A stretch of 64,000 nt of DNA. It comes from Rhexocercosporidium sp. MPI-PUGE-AT-0058. Lineage: Eukaryota > Ascomycota > Leotiomycetes > Helotiales. A program made the position numbers and the translations under genes. Location: NCBI GenBank assembly GCA_020746875.1, contig JAGTJL010000014.1, forward strand, positions 1,488,001 through 1,552,000, written 5' to 3'. Below the pieces are notes generated by a model, which saw only the letters and a program-made list of their open reading frames with translations, was not told the DNA's origin and did no database searches. Below, in pieces: positions 39,087 through 51,383 of this stretch (the first letter of the stretch is position 1; each line of letters opens with the position of its first letter).

Positions 39087-39894
39087 TCACACCATCACCA
39101 AACCTAGAATGGCAGACATCAAGACAGAGAACCCAACCGCAAAACCGTCTCTTCCACCTTGTGCAGCTCCAGTCGGTGTCGCGCTCGGAGTGGCAGTAGG
39201 CGATTGTTGTTGAGCATCCCCGGTTGTGCTGCTTCTGGTCGCACCAGCACCATTTGCTCCTCCATTCAATGTGACGGTGGATACAAATGTACTTGCTGAT
39301 TTTGCACTTCGCGAGGTAGAAGGTGCCGTTGCAGTTGCAGAACCAGAAGTTACTGTCCCCGCGCTCCGTGAAGATGTCGGTGAAGAGTCAGCCCCTGATG
39401 TTGATGGACTCGAACCTCCATTTGGCGCTTGAAGTATTCCCGTATATGTGGCATTGAACGATGATTGAATTGCAACGATTTGAGTTGGAATGGGTGCAAT
39501 GCTGTAGCTTAGACTCTGGCAGGTTTCGATCTGGTCTTCGACAATGCCCACGGTATATGTGAGGTTGTATGCTGCCTGGCACCAGTTGCATCTAGCTGTC
39601 GTTCAGTATTATTTCTACTCCTTAATAAGTGCAGACTTACGCTTGGTCGGTGGATGTGTATCCATTTCCACAGACACATTCATACCATGGGTTCAGGTCC
39701 TTAAAGTTGTCTTGCAAATCGCTGCATTGGTCGTATAATTTACTTGACTGGGAGCAAATAGAGTCCTCGCTGAAACAAAATGAGAGATCTTGCTTGCGTT
39801 GACGGGCTTCTATGCTTTTTGACTCATCCGCAGCCGCAATTGTCATCAGAATAGAACAGATGGTAGTCGAAAGTAATGCTCTCAGAAGCTTCAT
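39087..39894 (-). CDS. Secreted cysteine-rich GPI-anchored protein
   Basis: Two exons, 39894-39641 and 39591-39087, give 252 aa. The signal peptide (about 22 residues) is followed by a compact domain with eight cysteines: SFC, SIC, DQC, ECVC, ACNWC and ETC. Next come a Ser/Thr-rich stalk (about 125-215) fit for O-glycosylation and a C-terminal hydrophobic tail preceded by a small-residue region, typical of a GPI site. The spacing is not that of a standard CFEM domain although the count of eight is the same. Likely a cell-wall or surface protein; function unknown. Confidence 0.8.
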
Positions 39895-39963
39895 TTTGGC
39901 GGTACAGGACAGGCAGTTGGGAAAGGCTTCATAGAATCTCTTGGGGGCGACACTTGAAGATAA

Positions 39964-40645
39964 TTATACTTCGGCCGCAGGGAAACGGATCGACCAAGTC
40001 AAATCACTACTTTCCACATTTGGAAATTTGTACTCCCCTCCCTGTGTGTTGTAAGAGCGGGTGGGAAACTGCTCCCTGACCTTGCTCAGGTTTGCAGGCA
40101 GAACTGTCTGAAGGAACAGCACTGCAAAAAAAACTAGAGGCAAACTAGTACATCGAGTGGTTATGCTTAATTTCCGCCCAGCTGTCATTGGCGATTGCGA
40201 AACTTGGCAGTTTATTTCCAGGGAGTCTGGGAAAGGTTGCTAAGGATGATCCTCGATGGTCGATTCAGCCCATCTGTACTTGATCTCTCCGTCCCGCGTC
40301 TCAAGCGAATCAAGTTTACCGAAGGGCGCCACAACAACGATCTTGCCCTCTTGAGTTACGTCTGGGAAAGCTTTGGGATAAGATTGGGAATTTCCAGGGA
40401 CGGTTCAATTATGTCCGATCTTCTCAACTTCAGCTTTGTCTGTTCGAATGATGATCTTCTTGTCAGACAAGGCATGAATTTGGGCCGTCGATCGCTGGAG
40501 AGAGGGGGGTCCAAATTAGCCCTACTGCAACTCACTTCCGACAGTGGAAAAAGTTCAATTGGGATATTACAGTACGGTTCCTAGGACATTGATCTGGTTC
40601 CTTCAAGAAACATCTTGTTTTTGCAACTTCTCGAGAACGATTGTT
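39964..40645 (-). pseudogene. Possible decayed coding region
   Basis: One minus-strand frame reads with protein-like composition from about 40600 to 39964, across a possible 41-nt intron (donor GTGAGT near 40545, acceptor CAG). It is interrupted by TGA at 40407-40405 and TAG at 40242-40240. Legible pieces include IHALSDKKIIIRTDKAEVEK and GKIVVVAPFGKLDSLETRDG, and a last open piece begins with Met at 40188. The antisense strand is also open for 129 codons, so this may be coincidence. No family is recognised. Confidence 0.25.
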
Positions 40646-40660
40646 ACAACCGAATTCCAA

Positions 40661-43642
40661 ATGCCTGAAATAACGGTCGGATATGTGGCCGGTGCTATTG
40701 CTGCGGGCATATTTCTCTGTAAGAAACCATCTTTACCTGTTAAAGGATATTGGCAGGACTGATACGACAACCACAGCTCGAATTTACGCACCAAGCGTCT
40801 TGACGTTTATTCTTTCGGCGATATTACGAGACAAGAATAGCGCAGCAACATGGTAGGTACTGAACAGGACTCGGAAATAACACTGCTGAACGATATTTTA
40901 GGACTGTCGCTGCTTCAGCCCTTCATCGATCGTATTGGCCAAGCCTACTACAATCAGACGATGCTAAGAACCATGGGGTTCGGAAAGATATAATTTTCCT
41001 CACCTACTTCATAACTTTAATGGGGGGTTTGATCGCCTTTGCTGGAATTGTCACTCCTCTAGGATTGTATGAGACATTGGTTCCAACAGACAATGTAGAA
41101 ACGCCATTCCAGTATCTCAAAGGTAAACTCCATACTCGGCCAGAGAAACTGGACCTCAGTCAGAAAAGCTCATTGTCCAGCAACTGGTGAACTTGGCTCG
41201 AGTCATTTGCTGATTATTGACAGACGCATCACCCTTTGGATACGGTACACCCCCAAGAAGCAATCTAACATTCAATCGAAAATGCGGAGATTTTGGGCCC
41301 CTTCCATGTCCATACTCGAACACAATTGTCGTCAACGTCTTCGATCAGTCTGGAAACGGCACCATTGACATGCCATACGGTTATAATTCATCGATTCCAG
41401 ATATCATCACCGAGATCTATTCGAGTGGCATCGGTAACGATACCACTATTTCCAACTACTTTGACATTCAGTACAGGAGATACCAACAAACCACAGACCC
41501 TACTGTCAACAATGGTTCCGTATTCCTCGTCGGGACATATCGACAAATGCAAAGCGTAGCGCTGAATGATGCGGTTCAGGCAGTTGAGGGGTTGATTATA
41601 GACACTGTTAATGGGGGGGTTGGGTTCAGGAATCGTATGTGACACCTTCTCATCATTTTGAATTGAGTTAGCTGCAACTGAAAGCAACTTCCCATCTCTT
41701 TGTCTCCCGACATCGCACATCTAACAACCTTAATTCAGATACCGTCCCTCCAGGCTTCAAGTACGGTGCCAGCTGGGAGGAAGACATACTCTTCGTTGAA
41801 CCCGAAACCGTCTGTGTTGACACGAACACGACTCTTGATTACAGAATCGCAGAATCGACGAATATCTCGGTGAATGTCTTGGACCTTGTCATAACGGATC
41901 GTGGTGGTTTTGTCAACCTCAACAGATCATACCCCTTGATCGACCTCTCGGATACACAAAAGAACTCGAAGATTTATGAGAGAGCGTGGAAGGCAGCTTG
42001 GATGACTAACTGGTACACGATGCTATACTACGTGAGTTTATTTCGGAAGCTGGTCTTCCTTGAAGATCGATGGCCATGCTAGCTGCAGCCCAAGCATTCA
42101 CTCACTGAAGTGCGATTCCATGTGCTAACATCCTCCCAGAACATCACGAATGCTTTCAACGAGACATCCGGACAACATGCCCTGTCTTACCTGAACTCCG
42201 AAGTAGGAAAAACATTTGCTGTACCCACTTTACAAGACCATGCCTACTACGACTCTCTCGGCATGGATGGCTCGTTCAACGAGCATCTCAACCTTGGACA
42301 TGGACTTGGTTCTACAGACTCCCCAAATGCCGATGCCAGGCCGCCAAAATTTGGGATACAGGATATCGACAGCAGCAACTTCACGACCATAGGTAAGCCA
42401 ACAAGCTACAACTTTATCTGCTCATAATTGATGACTGACATATTTGAAGCTTTAATTTGCTCGGGATCTGGAGGTGCTGATTATGCCAACATCACCAACA
42501 CATATGTCAACTGCGGCCTAATGAGAGGTATCCCCCAACGACAGGATGAAGGTCCAGAGATGAATTTCGACAGCAACAGTCGCTGGTCTCAGCCGATCTA
42601 TGCTTGTGCAAGCGGCGTCAAGGCGACCATCAAGACAGTCTCATTCACCTACAACGGAACATCCGGGCTCCAAAGCCTCAACATCACCAGTCTGAAAGAC
42701 AAAGAATACCCGAACGAAGAAAGCAAGCCACTCTGGGGAGTCGAGGATACAGGCAACGGATACTTCCAGTCCGACATGAAGCTCATCTGGGGCCTCGTTT
42801 CTGACGACTACGACAACAACCAGAACGTATCCGTCGTCCGACAGGAATCTCTATATCTCCCAGGATACAGAAATGGGTTTGGGCTGCTTTCAAGCCAGTT
42901 TACACTGCAGAATCTGCCTGGGAGTGAGTTCTATCAAAATGCAATGGATACTTCGTATGATGTTGGAGGAAGCTCTTCCCCTCCGATTGATTACAGTGGT
43001 GGGAATAACATGGCAATGTGGGCTCGATGGCGCGAACTCAGCGCTTCCCCAAAGACCGCAGCTATGATTCCCAACCTGATCTTCACTGACAGTGCAGCGG
43101 CGACAGTCGTTGGTACCAAGGGTGTTCTTGGTCCTGGAAACGCAGCACAGAGGAACTTAGTCGCTCTGCCCGTCACGCCTACAGAGCGGAGGATCCGTTA
43201 TCGCTGGCCATTCGCCATTCCTGCTTTCATAGTTGTCCTGATGTTGATTTTGATGTCGATAGCTGGTATCCTGACGCTCATTTTCGGCCATGGAAGTCTT
43301 GCTAAGATGCGTGCGCACCTGTACCAGAGCTCAACGGGACGGATCTTCACAACATTCCTACATCCAGAACAAGGAGGTCTGCGTGTTCGCTCGAAAGACT
43401 GGAGTAAACTGATGGGCACTGCTGTTGTGGATCTCTCGGGAGATTATCCTTTGGGAGCAGGGCCGATGCAAGAGCCGGAAAAGTGTAGGTCGGGATCAGA
43501 CGAGGTTTCTGCTGAGGGAGAACAGTTCTTGGGTGGTGCCGGACAGGCGAGCCCTAGGCAAGATTATGTGGGTGTGCAGGGCTTTGGTCAACCGCAGCCG
43601 TACACGGGTGTGCAGTATACTGTGCCCCCTGGTGGAAAGTGA
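40661..43642 (+). CDS. Large multi-pass fungal membrane protein of unknown function
   Basis: Seven exons: 40661-40718, 40777-40852, 40902-41122, 41224-41634, 41739-42031, 42140-42392 and 42450-43642, giving 834 aa with every junction in frame. Three hydrophobic segments lie in the first 100 residues (ITVGYVAGAIAAGIFL, VLTFILSAIL, FLTYFITLMGGLIAFAGIV). They are followed by about 550 polar residues with many N-glycosylation sequons and paired cysteines (KCGDFGPLPC, YVNCG), which look extracellular. One strong helix sits near residues 695-725, followed by a cytosolic tail ending in Gly/Tyr/Gln-rich repeats (VGVQ, TGVQYT). An in-frame ATG at 40544 is possible but would add residues unlike a signal. 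The family occurs widely in filamentous ascomycetes to my recollection but has no known role. Confidence 0.85.
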
Positions 43643-43861
43643 GTGGTTTTGTGTTCGGATATACTATCAACATACCCTCGTTATTCTTAGTACCTTGTAC
43701 TGTATGTAGTCATAATAAAGTAGTTCACTGTAAATACCTTTAATGATTGATTATTTTGCTTTACCCACCGCTATTACCTACATTCTTTATTCAGTTTCAA
43801 ATGGTAGGCTACCGGTAGATGAGGCTTTTTAGAACATAAATTACGTTGAATTACAACTCAA

Positions 43862-45140
43862 CTAATCCAAAGATAACCTTCTAGCAACAGGCGGATTATA
43901 CGCCAAAATACTCGGCTCATATGACAGCACGCTCTCCTCCTTCTCATTCGGAATCAAATACGTCTTCAGCCCTTTCCCGAAATTGCAAAAGCATAAAATC
44001 GAGTTCAGGATCGTACAGAAGAGTAGAGCAGCACTTATGCACGCAAACAATACAAGCATAGTGAAGCCTGCTTCGTACATGTAATGCACATCTTTCCAGG
44101 TGTACATGACGATGAGCTTGTAGATGAAATACCCTAATGCTGCACAGAGCATTGCCTGGGAGGTGTCAGTTGAGATTGGATTTGGCGGAAGTTGGGGGGG
44201 GGGGGGGGGGAGACTTACGGCAGTGAGGATTGTCCCAGCTCGATTTTCGCGAGTCGTCCAGAAGTGGGCCAGGATCAGAGTTGCGAAGACAAGTGGGACA
44301 GCGCAGAGAGTCGTTATGAACTCGACGCTACCGATATCAAGAACTTGTGCTGCGAGCTGTGCGATGTATCCAATGATGAAGAAGAAATCGACTTTCAACA
44401 ACAAGATGTATACCTAAAAAAAACATTTAGCTTTCAAACTCAACTGAATGATCTGAAATGAAACAACAGGAAAACGTAGGGTAGAAACTGACCTGATAGG
44501 TAAGAAACCTCCTCTTCATACCCGAATCCCCCGCAATAGCCCTATAAACCTCCCACTCAAACTCGCCATGGATCTTCCACGCCAACGCACCCATAAGCAC
44601 CGTCAAAACACCCACCACAACCGGCAACACCACCAGAACAACCTTCACATAGCCCCACATGTCCATACTCAGATCCACGAGCGGCTGGTTCAAGGCATCC
44701 CGTGCTTCTGCCATGCTTAAGACACTTTTATGAATCTTATCTGGCTGGATGGCAGTGTAGACTACGAGACCTATGTTGAGGAGGCATGAGATGCTGATCT
44801 GGATTGAGCTGCGACGTCTGAGGCCGTCGTAGACGAAGATCATGGAGTAGAGGGATGCGAAGACAAGGAGGGTTAGGAAGGTGGGTATAGTCCGTGAGGC
44901 TGGGACTTGGATTGCATTGGGGCGCAGGTAGGCTTGCCATTGCCCGAAGACGTAACTATTATCGTTAAGTTTATTGTTGATATTTTAGAAATTGAAGATG
45001 GTTTAGGTAGATAGGAGAAAGGAAATTTACCTTTCGAGTACCGTGACGATAGTTGCTTGTACGATGGCTGCGATGAAGAAAGCACGTGTAAAGTTCGTCT
45101 GAGGCCAATGTGTAGGCTTTGTATGAGATGCACTAAACAT
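43862..45140 (-). CDS. UPF0658-type Golgi membrane protein
   Basis: Four exons: 45140-45031, 44955-44493, 44413-44219 and 44155-43862, giving 353 aa. Seven or eight membrane helices are visible, starting with FTRAFFIAAIVQATIVTVLE. The blocks TIPTFLTLLVFASLYSMIFVYDGLR, SIQISISCLLNIGLVVYTAIQ and LLLKVDFFFIIGYIAQ match my memory of the UPF0658 Golgi apparatus membrane family, as in fission yeast. The short cytosolic tail contains NPP and acidic residues. It converges on the 834-aa membrane protein gene with 219 bp between stops. Its third intron contains a 17-G tract close to the donor. Confidence 0.75.
44194..44210. repeat. G17 homopolymer in an intron
   Basis: Seventeen consecutive G on the plus strand, so C17 in the transcript of the UPF0658-type gene. 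It begins eight bases after the donor GT of the last intron. Length may vary or be a sequencing uncertainty. Confidence 0.85.
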
Positions 45141-47378
45141 AATTGACCCCTAGTAAAGGAGTAACGAGAAAAGAGTGACGAGTGGGGAAAAGCGATGCAA
45201 CGAGGTGAGTTGGCCGGAACAGGTACAAGATATCAAATAATACAAGATAGGAATTTTCAAACAACAACGGCCTGCATGAAAGATGTCTAGAAACCACTCG
45301 GGGAGACCGATGTCAGTTTACTAAGATTTTCCCTAGTTTGAAGCTAGATGTTGGGCTCCACATCGCCAACGGTTGCGGGCTTGGGATACGAGATCATGTG
45401 ACTCAACCGTTGACAATTTCCAGCCTTCAAGGCCTTGGCTGCTGCTAGTCTTGGAGTATCGCAACTTTGACTGGCATCGCTTGGCTCAGTTGTATGGTTT
45501 AGAGGGATAAAAGTGGTAAATGATGAGGTTTCTGGGCGTTTGAATACAAATGTGTCGACTTCAAGACCCTAAAATAGAATTTCTCGCTAACGACCACCTT
45601 TATGCTGGTGGATTTTACCGAGAACCCTTTTATTTAACAGGGAGAGCGTTGTCATTAGGATAATCTTTCTCCCTTGGTACTCAATGCCTTCCCTGAACGA
45701 GGAGTCTCTCGGAGTTGAACCTTGATAATAGATAGCAAAAATGAACTTCAATCTGAATTTGCACGGCTCATATGTCCGTATTCTCCTGAGTTATCATGAA
45801 GTTCGAATGGTTAACTTTGCAGCGTCAGAGGGTCCACTTGCAAATAATTGAGGAGAGAAACTCAAGGATTCGTTTCACGGACTGCCAGGCACAATCAAAT
45901 GATCGCTGAAATCAGAGCTTACCCACCAGACCCGATATGTTCGGCTTCTTTCCGCCATTCCACAACCAGGGGTTCTGAAATTCACCGTAACTTCAATGCC
46001 TTCCAAAAGCGCAAAGAGCATCGATGACCAGTATGTCTGGACTATCCGCTTGGATCCTATCTTGTGAGCAGCGATACTCACAAGAATAGCCGCATATTGA
46101 CCTCTGTAAAGGCGATCCAGATCAGCTATAGCGCCACTTAACTTTGCGATCCTGTGATTGACAGTCAAACTTTGCTGCTCCATCTCATTTTCCGTCTAGT
46201 CTGCATTCATATCATCGCTAGTATCCACAAGAAGAAGAGCAAGTTCCTTAGCGGCATCAACGTACGCAGCCCGAAAGTACGCTCGAATCCAGCACGGTAA
46301 ATTCTACGCAGAGGTTTGGACGGATGTGGCCATTGGATGCAGTTACCTTCAAACAATCTGATTGACTCGTTGTGATTGCAGACTATTGACCATGGCTTCA
46401 GACCTTCATTTCGAGCGAGGATTCAGTATGCAAGACAGATTGCGCGGCCGTCGTGTCCGAGGCCGAAGATTTGATGATGGGTGAGGAGACTGGGAGGCAT
46501 GGCAATGATATCTATGTGGCAGCGAGATCGAAATCCAAATCTAGAGCCCCAGTGAAGAGATGTCGAACCAGACGCAGAAAGAGGTGCAAAAGCACCAGCT
46601 TTACCTGCCGACTTAGGAACGTGAAGTTTGGAGCTACCTTCAGATTTCGCTTACAGGCTTCCAAGAGACCTAGTGGATTGGCCGAGATTCCTAGAGGTGA
46701 TGAGAACAGCCGCGAGTATCTCTCAGCAGGATGCTCTATAATATCTTGAACAGCCGAACTATGAGCCTTCCAATCCTTCGCATCCCCAATAAAGCCCACG
46801 AACTACGGCGCGGTACTCGTCCTCATCGGCCCACTCCAAGCTTTCCATCTCAAATGGAGAAACGATCGACTCCCCACAAGAGGGCACGACGACCCGAATG
46901 AATATAACGAATGTGAAGATCCCACATGCGCTCACGCGAACATGCAGTACATGGATGATGAGCACGATCATGGCTTTTATGGTGTCTTTAAAATTGAGCG
47001 CGCCGAGTACAAAAGAGGACTGTGGATCAGTGTTGAGATTGTGAGATTGCAATGGAAGAACTTGGATGTTTATTTCTTGGAGATGTTAGTTGAAAACGAG
47101 GTCGAGAAGTTGGCCAGCAACGCGGTCCCTTGCATGGCTGAACCAAATGCTATTGGCTACCGAGAGTCTCCCATTTATGGTAAGACGAAATTCAATCGAA
47201 TCAGTTCACATCCGAAAATATTTATATATCTTCATTTAAAAAAGTGGTACATTCGCGTATGTGTGTTGTACAAGCGCCCCAAAAGAAATGAGTACCAGAC
47301 TACAGTTCTATACTCATCTATACCATTCCCAACCTCTCAACGTTCAGTGCTCATCCTAAATCCCACTAGCTCATCAAC
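45141..47378. other. Intergenic with possible gene remnants
   Basis: About 2.2 kb without an intact gene. The left part is the upstream flank of the UPF0658-type gene. From 45875 to about 47060 there are broken protein-like frames, described as a possible pseudogene. Confidence 0.45.
45875..47060 (-). pseudogene. Possible decayed gene, family unknown
   Basis: Several minus-strand segments read like protein but do not join into one frame: GFIGDAKDWKAHSSAVQDI (46799 downward), WIRAYFRAAYVDAAKELALL ending in a TAG near 46199, and a 102-codon frame 46183-45875 starting MEQQSLTVNHRIAKLSG. On the plus strand a segment from about 46790 to 47160 also reads well. Real exons of an unrecognised gene on either strand are not excluded. 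Confidence 0.22.
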
Positions 47379-48521
47379 TCAGACTAACTCAACCCTCCCA
47401 TAAGGATCATGTTCCTCCTCCTTATCAGGACAGACGAACGTCTCCCCCGACGGCGCGCCAAACAAATCTTCATCATCAAAATACCCGTGGTTATACGGCT
47501 CATTAACACATTTCATGCCGCCATCAGGTCCAACGTGTGGGCAATGGGCGTCGGGTCGCACACCAGCTAGAATAAGGTGGATGGTGCGGCATGCTACATT
47601 ATCGCCCCAGACTTCGTCGTAGTTGCCGAAGGGTTTGCTGGTCATGGATGATATGCAGGATGCGGTGCTGCGAAAGTTGTTAGTATGGACTATGAATTTT
47701 GGGATAAGGACGGGGTGCAGGGCCTTACTCGGTGTATTGCTGATTCGCACCAACGCAAAGCGATTGGATCGCCGGACAGACCCGCTGAATGAACGCTTGT
47801 TGCACGGACGGGTTCGTGATATCTGCTTCTCCCCGTGCGAGGAAGTTCCAGATATTCAGATTGGGGATCCATGCATCATACGCAAGGACAGCACCGTCCT
47901 TATCGAAACGCCAAAATGCAACCTATTCATGCCTCAATCAGCAATGTCCCTTCTAGCCTCAAACAACACAAACAACAACAACAACAAAAAAAAAAAAAGC
48001 ACATACCTGTTTCAACGTACTCAAATACTTCCCATCATCCTTCGAATTCGGATTCCTCACCCTTGTCTCTAGATACGCAACACTAGCCGCAACATCCGCA
48101 CACCCACTACTGAACGAAACGACCTTCGCGCTCGTGAAGACCGAGAAGGAAGGCGGATTCGGCGTCAGTGCTAAGGCGAAGAAATACTCGATGCTGTCTT
48201 CGAAACCGGTGAAGTTTCCCAGGGGAGAGACCCGACCGGATGCGTTGGCGGAGAAGAGCCCTTTGGGGACGGCGGAGCCGCCGTGGGTTATTATTGGGAC
48301 ATTGTCTGGGTGGTGGTTAGTTGGATTTCGTTTTGGACGAAAGTAGGGAATGGGGAGAGAGAGAGGAACGTACTAGGGAAGACGGTGAGATTGTAGATCG
48401 AGGATATGGTCTTGAGGTTGCGGGCGTAGAAGTTAGGGTGGTTTTGGCCTGTTGCGAGGACTGTGGTGGAGAGGGATAAAGCTCCAACTAAGACCGCTGC
48501 GATATAGGTATCGAAACGCAT
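47379..48521 (-). CDS. Conserved secreted protein of unknown function
   Basis: Four exons: 48521-48374, 48305-48007, 47922-47729 and 47667-47379, giving 309 aa. The Met at 48521 is chosen because a signal peptide follows (MRFDTYIAAVLVGALSL...ATG). The mature part has at least eight cysteines. One pair lies in VCPAIQSLC, and a C-terminal block reads VACRTIHLILAGVRPDAHC, then HVGPDGGMKC. This Cys/His-rich ending (RP..HCPHVGP.GG.KC) recurs in uncharacterised fungal secretory proteins to my recollection. No enzyme motif is recognised. The intron after exon 2 contains a 12-A run. Confidence 0.8.
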
Positions 48522-50153
48522 TTTCACGTTAAACAATAAGTACCTCGCAAAACTAAGGATCAAGAGGCACCTGTGATTGAGACTCTGAGAAACACTCGAT
48601 ACTCAATAGAAGAGGACTGAGAATTCGAGGTAAAGTAGAGGAACATAAGAGGGCAGGATCAAGCCGGCTTATATCAGATCAGATCAAATCAGATCAGAGT
48701 CATTTAATCCTTCCCCGCTGCTGGGCCTCAGCCTCGACCGAGAAGGGCAGTACGCCCGTCCATAGGTAGGTAGGTAGAACGGCACCCCCCTCTCTGTGAG
48801 CGATAATGTAATGGAGGGGCAAATTATCCACTTCCACCCAACATCGGTGAGGTTCTGCAGGTGAGTAAGCAGGTACCTGGACTGTCATGCACCACTGCAA
48901 TCTGACTGCAAGGTAGAGGGAAGTGGTTGGGTGGGGTTCGGTCAGCTTCTCACCTCAGCACCGGATTCGCTCGTTGTCTCCGTTCCTCCCTGGAACTCAG
49001 CCCTACGTCCTTGGAGATAGGCAGGTCTGAGGTTTGATTCGCTCACCGAGATACTGCTTGAACGTCATATTGCTAATGGCGGATCAAATGGGGCGCCGAT
49101 TGCGACGGTCTGCTTTGTATTGCGACGCCCTGCTTCTAGGCTGAGAGATAGGCTGAGAAGCTGCAAGACACCACTGTGATGTACATGTGATTGATGTCCT
49201 GTAGCTAAGCCACAGCCTCAATCAGCCCTGCCCAGCCGTATCTAGGTCGACGTTGAGGGCTATATGCCTACAACGAGACAGACTACTCCATACCTTCAAC
49301 CAACTGAGCCGACAGACACATCTGTAAGGGGGTATAGCAAGCGAGATGTGCTTCAACCTTATACTGCAAGGCTGGCCAATAAACATCAAAGACACAACTC
49401 GAGATGGGGAAAATCAAGAACAGTGTAGGGCAAGGGTGTTGCGTATAAGATTTGGGGAGGTCTTTTGATTGGATCCTTTTCGGCCCTACAATATGTTTGC
49501 GGCTGCGTGCGGGTGCGGACGGCGGACTTCCCGCTGCATCCTTGGAGGTGCATGCATGGGCTGCGCTTCAGAACCGAGCTCGAGTCAAGGTCGAGCGAGC
49601 ACTGGGTGGGAATGAGATGCAACTGAGATGGAAGTGTGGAATGGATGAAAATGGGAAGAAGAAACAGGAAGGACGAATAGAATGCGCCCGAGATGAACCA
49701 TATCTGTAAGTTGATGTTGTGATTGGCTACGAGGAGGGAAAATTCCCAGGCGAGGGTAAGTCCGGGTGTCTGAATGATGGAACATGAGGGATGTGTTTTG
49801 CTTTCCCCGCTTCAACTAGATCCAAGAGATCAAAGATAGACATGTCGCCGGGCGTTCCGAAGACTCTCTCCGAATTCCCTCCATTTCATTATAGACCCGG
49901 GCGGGTGCCTAGTACCTTGCGGCGTCTCGTCGCTCAAGATAGTATCTCGAGCCCCCCTCGTTCACCCATCCCTCGCTATTTTCACCCATCAGGTGGTCTA
50001 AATCCAACGCCAACATTTTATGCCCTTCCCCAGACCGAAACCGCGTATGGTTAACTCCAGGCCAGACCAAGTTCAATATCGGGTATCCTGCTCAACTCCT
50101 GAATATTAAATAGACAGACAGGCGAAAATGTTCCATCATCCATCCCTCAATTA
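48522..50153. other. Intergenic, about 1.6 kb
   Basis: Between two minus-strand genes. A short GATCA-rich imperfect repeat lies at 48673-48699, just upstream of the secreted-protein gene. A plus frame of 87 codons at 49791-50054 lacks recognisable features. Confidence 0.5.
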
Positions 50154-51383
50154 TCAATTGTAGTCAACCTCCTCAGGATCAATGCCCAAGATAGTCTGTA
50201 GCGATTCGAGCTGTCTCTGGAGGTTCTCGGTTTGTTGACGAGACGTCCTGATCCCACTCTGTAGACTTCCGATGATAGCAAAGAGTTGCTTTTGTTTCTT
50301 GCGGGGGAACGTGTCGATTAGTGGAAGGGGCTCGTCGGGTAAAGGGAGAGCTTCGCGAGATTCGTGGTGGTTGTAAGTACCGGCCATGTTGCTGTCATGA
50401 ATTGATGATCTCTCACGACTGCCATATGGAACGGCTGGTGAGAAAGACCCCTCTCCAACTTCTCCTCGAAAGCTCTCGCGCCGAATATCATGCCCATTGA
50501 GCTTGCCAACCCGCGTCTCCCGTATGTGGTCATCTCTCTCAGCCTGATATTGATGATGATGGCGCTTGGTACCGCCATTGGTGTTGACTTGTTGCTGGTT
50601 ATATACATATTGTAGAAGGGCATTGGGATCATCGTCGAATGTCTTTTCATATGCCTGGCCTTCTTCAGCCGCTGATGGCTGACCTTCGGTATATTCTTGG
50701 TAAGAAGACGTGCGCGACTGCTTGTGAGGCACTGCCCTATCAGTTGAAACCCGCTTGCGCTTCATTGATGGTCCGTTGACATGAATCGTATCGGCAGGAG
50801 AGGAAACAAATCGTTCTTGAACCCCAGTCTTCTTGTTTGCCATAGCCTTTGCTTTTGCGGCAGCTAGAAGTCTTCTGTCAGCAAGGATATACTGTACCAG
50901 CGAAAGTCAACATTTACCCTCCAGCTTCGTTCGAAAGCTACAAAGGTTCCCCTTAGAGTTCATCTGACAAGTCGCGCATGCTCCCATGAACCACCCGTCC
51001 TTATACACGCACTTGGCAAAACGCCCAACACCTCTAGAACACCGATCGCATGGATTCTCTGCAATATCTCCTCTTGTAGTCAGAAGAACGGCGCTGCGAA
51101 CTTGAATCCTCTCATGCTCCGACGATTTCTTCGGCGCTAATTCCTGTCCCTCTTTCCATGGTATAGGGCGCAGAATTGGGAGATCCAGTAGCTTCTGTAA
51201 TGGGTCTGCTGGTGGTAGGGTGAGCCTCTTAGGTGGTGGTGGTTTTATATCAGGTCGGTGGTTTGCGCCAGCATCGACTTCTGGACTTGGGGAGTCGTAC
51301 CCAGAAACGAGACTTGGCCGTGCAGTAGGTATGCCATTTTGATATGGGGGTGCGAACTCAATCTCGTCGAGAGTGGGAGGCAT
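50154..51383 (-). CDS. DUF3716-type zinc-finger-like protein
   Basis: Two exons, 51383-50918 and 50863-50154, give 391 aa. The acceptor at CTTCTAG (50864-50866) is the only one that joins the frames; an earlier CAG would create a stop. Residues 95-155 hold a compact cysteine motif: NPCDRCSRGVGRFAKCV followed by GACATCQMN and LCSF. This is the pattern of the fungal DUF3716 domain, with paired cysteines suited to binding zinc. A basic stretch follows (KRKR near residue 187), then a polar disordered region. A C-terminal coiled coil (TENLQRQLESLQTIL) ends the protein. Likely nuclear and possibly DNA- or chromatin-associated; this is inference. It is divergent from the GH128-like gene across 416 bp. 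Confidence 0.78.

Noticed and set aside
39641..39894. CFEM domain in the GPI-anchored protein
   Set aside because: It has eight cysteines, but the spacing and the surrounding motif do not follow the CFEM pattern.
48673..48699. GATCA-rich short repeat as a possible CRISPR-like or mobile element end
   Set aside because: Too short and imperfect, with no spacers or inverted ends, and the organism is a eukaryote.
49791..50054. 87-codon plus-strand frame near the end of the DUF3716-type gene
   Set aside because: No recognisable feature, and Pro/Ser-rich composition expected from the local base bias.
50865..50918. An earlier CAG acceptor for the DUF3716-type gene intron
   Set aside because: It would give an immediate TAG. 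The CTTCTAG acceptor a few bases later keeps the frame.
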